From NCBI RefSeq assembly GCF_023276355.1, contig NZ_JALLPL010000001.1:1178001-1242000 (forward strand): DNA of 64,000 bases, read 5' to 3'. The notes beneath the pieces are model-generated. The model did not search any database. It was not told where the DNA came from and was given only the letters and a program-made list of their open reading frames with translations. Positions 59,786 to 64,000 of the stretch are shown here, piece after piece. Made by a program: the position numbers and the translations under genes. The number at the start of each line of letters is the position of its first letter. Position 1 is the stretch's first letter. Source of the stretch: Haloplanus sp. XH21. GTDB lineage: Archaea > Halobacteriota > Halobacteria > Halobacteriales > Haloferacaceae.

Positions 59786-60021
59786 GGTTGTGTACTGTGT
59801 TCGCGTGCCGTTCGTGCGACGGTCTCCGCGACCGTCAGGTTGACCACGTAGTCGTCCACGGTCGACTGCAGTCCGCCTGCAGTCTCGCGTTCGACCGTCG
59901 TCCGGATCGCGCCGTCGTCCACGCGCGTCGTCATCGACGGCGTGTTGTCCGGCCGGAGTGCGGCCGCAATGGTCGGCGCGTCCTCGTGGGTCGTCTCGAT
60001 GCAGGCGCGTTTCTCGCTCAT
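59782..60021 (-). CDS. pcc1: KEOPS complex subunit Pcc1
   Basis: 79 residues. TTHEDAPTIAAALRPDNTPS and the closing LQSTVDDYVVNLTVAETVAR match the CTAG/Pcc1 dimerisation unit of KEOPS, which makes the universal t6A modification of tRNA. Start ATG 60021. It overlaps the RecJ-like gene and rps3ae by 4 bases each. The arrangement with S3Ae and RecJ-like genes is conserved in haloarchaea as I know it. Confidence 0.9.
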   Translation of the reverse strand: MSEKRACIETTHEDAPTIAAALRPDNTPSMTTRVDDGAIRTTVERETAGGLQSTVDDYVVNLTVAETVARTAREHSTQP

Positions 60022-61181
60022 AGCGCCTCCCTGAACGCCGTGATCAACCGCGATACTGGAACCTCGTCGTCGAACCGCGCCGTCGCTCGCCGTGTATCGC
60101 CCGCGCTCGTGCCGTCGGCGTCGACATTTCGAACCGCGACGCGCATCGCCTCGTCGAGCGCGTCGTCGTCGGCGCTCGCCGCGGCGGCCGCGCTCACGGC
60201 GTCGTCGCCGGCGACGGCCACTACCACGGGTTCGGGTGAGCGGTACGCCAGACTGAGGCGCGCGACCGTTCCGAGTCGGCCGGGGTGGCCGTCGTCGGTG
60301 CGCACGACGAAGACGCCGTCGTAGCGCCCGGTCGTCGCCGTAGTCAGCGCGGAATGCACCGCGCGGGCGTGGGTGCGCCAGGCGTCGAGCACGGCGTCTC
60401 GGGTCGCGTCGTCGCCGCGGAGCGCGAGGGCGACGCCCGCTCCCGGGCGCTCGCTGGCGGCCGCGTCGAGCGCGTCGCCGAAGCCTTCGATCGTCGCGAA
60501 CTGGCCGTCGGGCGTCGCGTGCGGGCGGAGCGCCCGTTCGACGGCCGTCGCGGCTCGTGCCGACGACGCCGTCGCCTCGATGGCGAGCCACGAGGCGAGA
60601 CGGCGGTGGTCCTCGGTGGACGGAGCGTCGGGGAACGCGACTGCATCGAGCGCGTCCCGTGCCGCTTCGGGGTCCCCCGAGAGCGGCGCGTGGACGAGCG
60701 TCGAATGTGCGAGTCCGTCGGCGACGTCGGCCGTCGGCACCGCCACGCCAGGCCGGCGTTCGACGGCCGTCCGCTCGCGGGCGGCGTCGAGCAGCGTCGA
60801 CGCTGCGCCCGCATCGATCGGTCGTCCGCTCGCAGCGACGCCGGCGAGGGCGACGATGGGATCGGGATCGACGCCGAGCGCCCGTGACGCGTCCGCCGCC
60901 ACGAGACTCGCGGGTGTCGACTGCCCGGCGAGGGCGACATCTCCGCCCGTCGTTCCACACGCGACGACGAGGTTGTCGTCGCCGGGAACGGGGTCGGAGA
61001 GCGGATCGGCGCGGATCTGGAAGGGGACTCCGCAGTCCGAAAGCGCCCGCGCGAGGACGCCGCTGGCGGCCAGGGAATCGCCGTCCGCGGCCGCGACGAC
61101 CCGAACGAACGGGGCGTTACGGAGCGCGGTGGCGATGTCGGCCGCGTCGGCGGTCGTTTCGGTGGCGGGCGCGGTGGACAT
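60018..61181 (-). CDS. RecJ/Cdc45-like DHH-family protein with eroded motifs
   Basis: 387 residues. The position between S15 and Pcc1 is that of genes usually called RecJ. The N-terminal motif that reads NDxDG in active RecJ appears as VVAAADGDSLAASGVLARAL, and the DHH triad is not obvious: STEDHRRLASWLAIEATASS is the nearest. The second half (LALRGDDATRDAVLDAWRTH, YRSPEPVVVAVAGDDAVSA) is alpha/beta. It is therefore probably a Cdc45-like structural partner of GINS/MCM rather than a nuclease. It is adjacent to S15 with no spacer. Confidence 0.75.
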   Translation of the reverse strand: MSTAPATETTADAADIATALRNAPFVRVVAAADGDSLAASGVLARALSDCGVPFQIRADPLSDPVPGDDNLVVACGTTGGDVALAGQSTPASLVAADASRALGVDPDPIVALAGVAASGRPIDAGAASTLLDAARERTAVERRPGVAVPTADVADGLAHSTLVHAPLSGDPEAARDALDAVAFPDAPSTEDHRRLASWLAIEATASSARAATAVERALRPHATPDGQFATIEGFGDALDAAASERPGAGVALALRGDDATRDAVLDAWRTHARAVHSALTTATTGRYDGVFVVRTDDGHPGRLGTVARLSLAYRSPEPVVVAVAGDDAVSAAAAASADDDALDEAMRVAVRNVDADGTSAGDTRRATARFDDEVPVSRLITAFREAL

Positions 61182-61649
61182 CTACTCCTCCAGCAGTTCG
61201 ACGGCGACGTCGTAGCTGTATTTGAAGTCCTCGTCGAGTTCGTCGCCGCGGTAGTAGTCGACCAGGCGACGGATCTTCGCCTCGGTGTTCTGGAGCGCGC
61301 GCTTGTTCTGGTGGTCCTGCGGGTTCTCCTCCATATGTTCGCGGAGGCCGATCGCCCGCTCCATCAGGTTGCGCAGGTCCTCGGGCAGTTCGGGGCGGGC
61401 GTCGTTGGCCTCGAGGATCTCGGTGATCTTCTGGCCCGTCGCCAGTTTCACGTCAGGGATCGGCGTGCCCTTCACGCCCTCGTCGCGCAGTTTCATCCCG
61501 ATGACGCTCGGGTCGTGGCCCTGCTCTGCGAGCTCGACCACGCGCGCTTCGATGTCGTCTTCGTCCACGTCGCTCCACTCCGGGGGTTCGTCTGCCGTGG
61601 GCTTGTCCGAACCGGACGAGCCACGACGGCGGGTGTGCATTCGTGCCAT
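61182..61649 (-). CDS. rps15: 30S ribosomal protein S15
   Basis: 155 residues, of the archaeal/eukaryotic S15 (S13e) form. MARMHTRRRGSSGSDKPTAD, VVELAEQGHDPSVIGMKLRD and DLRNLMERAIGLREHMEENP are typical. It is the first gene of the four-gene operon. A promoter patch is not clear-cut in the sequence before it. Confidence 0.95.
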   Translation of the reverse strand: MARMHTRRRGSSGSDKPTADEPPEWSDVDEDDIEARVVELAEQGHDPSVIGMKLRDEGVKGTPIPDVKLATGQKITEILEANDARPELPEDLRNLMERAIGLREHMEENPQDHQNKRALQNTEAKIRRLVDYYRGDELDEDFKYSYDVAVELLEE

Positions 61650-61879
61650 AGATTGATTGGAACCGCACAGACCGCAGAAGTGTATGTGACCGACGGCTGT
61701 CGGTCACGCACTACCGCAATCCCAAGCCCAGAGGGCGAGTCGGATTTGCGGTCGCGCCGTTCCCACCGAAACCTCTTCGCTCGCGCACTAAACCGTTTCG
61801 AATCCGGCACTCGGTCGGCGTCCGACGCCCGAGTCGAAGCCCTTATTATTCGGACTGCGGTACGAATCGATGCGAGCGC

Positions 61880-61951
61880 GGGCTTGTAGATCAGCGGTAG
61901 ATCATCCCCCTGGCACGGGGAAGGCCCGGGGTTCAAATCCCCGCAAGTCCA
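61880..61951 (+). tRNA. tRNA-Ala (anticodon GGC)
   Basis: The cloverleaf folds by eye: acceptor GGGCTTG/CAAGTCC (one G-U), D arm GATC...GATC, anticodon stem TCCCC/GGGGA with loop CTGGCAC (anticodon GGC), T arm CGGGG-TTCAAAT-CCCCG, and discriminator A. No intron; CCA is not encoded. A TATA-like CCTTATTATTCGG (61838-61850) lies about 35 bases before it. Confidence 0.93.
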
Positions 61952-61979
61952 TTCGGCTCACTTCGTTCGCTCGTGAGGA

Positions 61980-61992
61980 CCCCGCAAGTCCA
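61980..61992 (+). repeat. Direct repeat of the tRNA-Ala 3' end
   Basis: CCCCGCAAGTCCA at 61980-61992 repeats the last 13 bases of the tRNA (61939-61951) after a 28-base spacer containing CACTTCGTTCGCTCGTG. tRNA 3' ends serve as attachment sites of archaeal tyrosine integrases, and such short duplications are left when an element integrates or excises. No integrase gene lies nearby. Confidence 0.5.
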
Positions 61993-62084
61993 CTCTCGAG
62001 TGTTCATTCCCTCAATCGTCGTCGACGGCAACCGACACGAAACCGGCAATATTTTTGTAGGGTCGTGTGTACGGAGAAGCGACC

Positions 62085-62816
62085 ATGAGCGAGGAACGCG
62101 ATGCGCGGCTGGGACGGCGACGGCTGCTGCGGGCCGGCGCCGGAGCCGTCGGCGCCGGTCTGGTCGGCGCGGGCGCGACCGGAACGGCACTGGCGCAGTC
62201 GGAACCGTTCGGCGGCTGGATGAGCGACGTGGGCAACTACGAGGGGCTCGTCGACGGAACTGGCGCCGATCAGATCACCGTCGATGTCGGCGCCGAGGCG
62301 AATCAGGGCTCCTTCGGCTTCGGCCCGCCGGCCGTTCAGGTCGACCCCGGGACGACCGTCGTCTGGGAGTGGACGGGTCAGGGCGGTCAGCACAACGTCG
62401 TCGCCGAGGAGGGGGCGAGCTTCGAGAGCGACCTCTCCGCCGAGGAAGGCTTCACGTTCGAACAGACCTTCGAGGAAGAGGGCGTGATCAAATACTACTG
62501 CCTCCCGCACCGAGCGATGGGCATGAAAGGCGTCGTCGTCGTCGGCGACATCGACACCGGCGCCGAGGTCATCGAGGGCGATGTCGGTGGCAGCGGTGGC
62601 AGCGGAGGCGGCGAGGGCGGTAGCGGCGACAGTGGCGGCCTCGGCGACGGCGGCATCGTGATGTCGCTGCTCATCGCCGGCTCGCTCGTCGCGGCGTTCC
62701 TCTCACCCGTCGTCTTCGGTATCGTCATGATGCTCAAAGACGTGGGCGGCAAACCCGGGGATGCGGGCGCCGAACACGGCGACGCGGGCCACGGCGAAGC
62801 GAGTCACGACGACTAA
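62085..62816 (+). CDS. Halocyanin-domain protein with Tat signal and C-terminal membrane anchor
   Basis: 243 residues. Tat signal RLGRRRLLRAGAGAVGAGLV; cupredoxin domain with VWEWTGQGGQHNVVAEEGAS (His) and VIKYYCLPHRAMGMKGVVVV (Cys, His, Met). A Gly/Ser linker (about 170-195) leads to the helix IVMSLLIAGSLVAAFLSPVV and an acidic His-rich tail. A membrane-bound electron carrier, probably in respiration. A TATA box (CAATATTTTT, 62047-62056) is about 33 bases before ATG 62085, which is preferred to GTG 62067. Confidence 0.9.
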   Translation: MSEERDARLGRRRLLRAGAGAVGAGLVGAGATGTALAQSEPFGGWMSDVGNYEGLVDGTGADQITVDVGAEANQGSFGFGPPAVQVDPGTTVVWEWTGQGGQHNVVAEEGASFESDLSAEEGFTFEQTFEEEGVIKYYCLPHRAMGMKGVVVVGDIDTGAEVIEGDVGGSGGSGGGEGGSGDSGGLGDGGIVMSLLIAGSLVAAFLSPVVFGIVMMLKDVGGKPGDAGAEHGDAGHGEASHDD

Positions 62817-63445
62817 CCGTCGTCCCCCGAGACGAACGCGCGGATGATGGCGCCTTCGGCGCGGTGGAGCCGCTCGCTAGCTGTCGATTTTGCGATCCCG
62901 AGGTAGTCGGCGAGTTCCGTCAGGGTACACCGTCGCGGCGTGTCGTAGTACCCCCGCTCGACGGCCGTCTCGATCAGTTCTCGCTGGTTGTCGCTCACCA
63001 CCGAGTCAGGATCCATCGACGTGCGCACCGCCCGAACGTCGAACTCCAGACCAAAGGTCCGCAGTTGCTCCGACAGCGACGAGAGCCGGTCGTGCGAGGC
63101 GGTGATTTCGAGGTCGGCGACGCCGTCGACGATCGTGATCGGCGGTTCGAACGGGGCACGGGAGTTGCGAATCGAGAGAAGCAAGAGCGGGTCGTCGGTC
63201 TCGAACTGCACCAGCGCCCGGTCCTCGCCGCGGTGGAGCACCTCGAACACTCGGACGCCCGTGGCCTCGGTCAGTCGCGAGAGGACATCGTTGAGGTCGG
63301 GCGCCGTGATCTCGACCAGGCCGACGCCCGTCTCCTCGGCCGGAAGCGCCGCGAGAACGCGAAAGGTCGCCGCCGGAAAACGAGTAGAGAGATCGGCGAT
63401 CCAGGTTTCCTCGGGGAGCGTGACCGCGAGTTGCGCCGTGGGCAT
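62813..63445 (-). CDS. HTH_10-type transcription regulator, convergent to the halocyanin gene
   Basis: 210 residues. The C-terminus AVERGYYDTPRRCTLTELAD followed by YLGIAKSTASERLHRAEGAI is the HTH_10 domain. The N-terminal 150 residues are of the Bat-like sensory type. A TATA box (TATATA, minus strand, about 63469-63476) is 27 bases before ATG 63445, so the transcript is leaderless and the longer open frame to 63493 is rejected. It overlaps the end of the halocyanin gene by 4 bases and may control it. Confidence 0.88.
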   Translation of the reverse strand: MPTAQLAVTLPEETWIADLSTRFPAATFRVLAALPAEETGVGLVEITAPDLNDVLSRLTEATGVRVFEVLHRGEDRALVQFETDDPLLLLSIRNSRAPFEPPITIVDGVADLEITASHDRLSSLSEQLRTFGLEFDVRAVRTSMDPDSVVSDNQRELIETAVERGYYDTPRRCTLTELADYLGIAKSTASERLHRAEGAIIRAFVSGDDG

Positions 63446-63599
63446 ATCCCCGGTAGATGGTCGACAGCATATATACCAACGGTCCGGGACCACGGCCGCC
63501 GCCGAACTTGCGTGTCACCGTCTCGCACGCGCGGAATTCCCGTGGCTACGCGGCGAGTCATAAGGCATTTTATCGTCGATAATTATATCTCATTACACG

Positions 63600-64000
63600 A
63601 TGAGCGAGTTCCCCGACTACCTCGACGTCGACTACACGGACGGCGAGGGACAGACGCCCGACGACTACCCCACGCTCGAAGACAAACTCGAGAAGGCCAT
63701 CGAGGTCACCCGTAAGGGCCTCGAACAGTACGAGAATCCCGCCGTGATGTGGACCGGCGGCAAGGACTCGACGCTCACCCTGTATTTCATCAAGGAAGTC
63801 GCCGAGAAACACGGCTACGACGTGCCACCCGCGGTGTTCATCGACCACTACCAGCATTTTGACGCTATCCACGACTTCGTCGACCGCTGGGCCGACGAGT
63901 GGGACCTCGACGTCATCTACGCCCGCAACGAGGACGTGGGCGAGTACGTCGACGAACACGACCTGGAACCCGGTGACGACATCCCCGTCTCTGCGCTCTC
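63600..64000 (+). CDS. PAPS-reductase-like (adenine nucleotide alpha hydrolase) protein, 3' end cut by window
   Basis: The first 133 codons are visible. ENPAVMWTGGKDSTLTLYFI is the PP-loop (SGGKDS-type) of PAPS/APS reductases and related ATP-using enzymes, and PPAVFIDHYQHFDAIHDFVD is the second conserved part. Haloarchaeal members reduce or activate sulfate or act in tRNA/thiolation chemistry; which applies needs the missing end. A TATA-like ATAATTATATC (63574-63584) precedes ATG 63600. Confidence 0.85.
   Translation, partial: MSEFPDYLDVDYTDGEGQTPDDYPTLEDKLEKAIEVTRKGLEQYENPAVMWTGGKDSTLTLYFIKEVAEKHGYDVPPAVFIDHYQHFDAIHDFVDRWADEWDLDVIYARNEDVGEYVDEHDLEPGDDIPVSAL

Noticed and set aside
61880-61992. 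Integrated element bounded by tRNA-Ala
   Set aside because: The repeats are only 41 bases apart and no integrase or viral gene lies nearby; kept only as a possible scar.
62600-62640. GGC/AGC-rich tandem repeat
   Set aside because: It encodes the Gly/Ser linker of the halocyanin and is ordinary low-complexity coding sequence.

Overview
The window is chromosomal DNA of a haloarchaeon (class Halobacteria). The evidence is direct: GC-rich codons, strongly acidic proteins, Tat-type double-arginine signals on exported proteins, two halocyanin-type copper proteins, two bacterio-opsin-activator-type (HTH_10) regulators, a HalX response regulator, archaeal ribosomal proteins S3Ae and S15, the KEOPS subunit Pcc1, HMG-CoA synthase, archaetidylserine synthase, and many TATA boxes about 25-30 bases before start codons, as in leaderless haloarchaeal mRNAs. 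The genus cannot be fixed from the sequence alone.

Layout. 1-3538: the end of purM, an HTH/CBS regulator, a zinc ribbon protein and gcvT-gcvH. 3539-5694: a hairpin-rich stretch followed by decayed, fused remnants of a membrane protein and an APC-Usp transporter. 5706-17486: HTH_10 regulator, MscS channel with an ATPase-like partner, NYN and TatD proteins, two pilin-like proteins, HMG-CoA synthase with a convergent XRE regulator, a hydratase and small membrane proteins. 17755-30713: a cytidylate-kinase-like protein lacking the Walker A lysine, an intact TnpB element, malic enzyme, ferredoxin plus ferritin-like protein, MFS transporter, an orphan LysW and acylphosphatase. 31051-38115: guaB, HalX regulator, then a small membrane peptide / CHAT protease / unknown protein locus, and an aminotransferase-Lrp pair. 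38226-45728: a six-gene VWA/coiled-coil/MoxR/DUF58 operon with overlapping genes. 45854-54465: sugar kinase, EamA-like protein, a frameshifted tnpB, thioredoxins, aldo/keto reductase, cspA, a pair of DtxR-type operators and a uracil/xanthine permease. 54612-64000: RIO-like kinase, nitrilase-SRPBCC pair, pssA, halocyanin, the S15-RecJ-like-Pcc1-S3Ae operon, tRNA-Ala(GGC), a second halocyanin with a convergent HTH_10 regulator, and the start of a PAPS-reductase-like gene.

Two things stand out. First, eight roughly 80-base palindromes (plus one decayed copy) share one architecture although their core stems differ; six of the nine directly abut a TGA stop codon. Second, a tightly packed locus at 33320-36469 pairs a 47-residue hydrophobic peptide, under an AT-rich promoter with a dyad, tail-to-tail with a catalytically complete CHAT protease and a third protein of unknown function. 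It looks like a regulated protease-effector module. Other leads are two tandem leaderless mini-ORFs (27267-27500) and an iron-box-like operator pair with no obvious metal-uptake gene (52896-52947).
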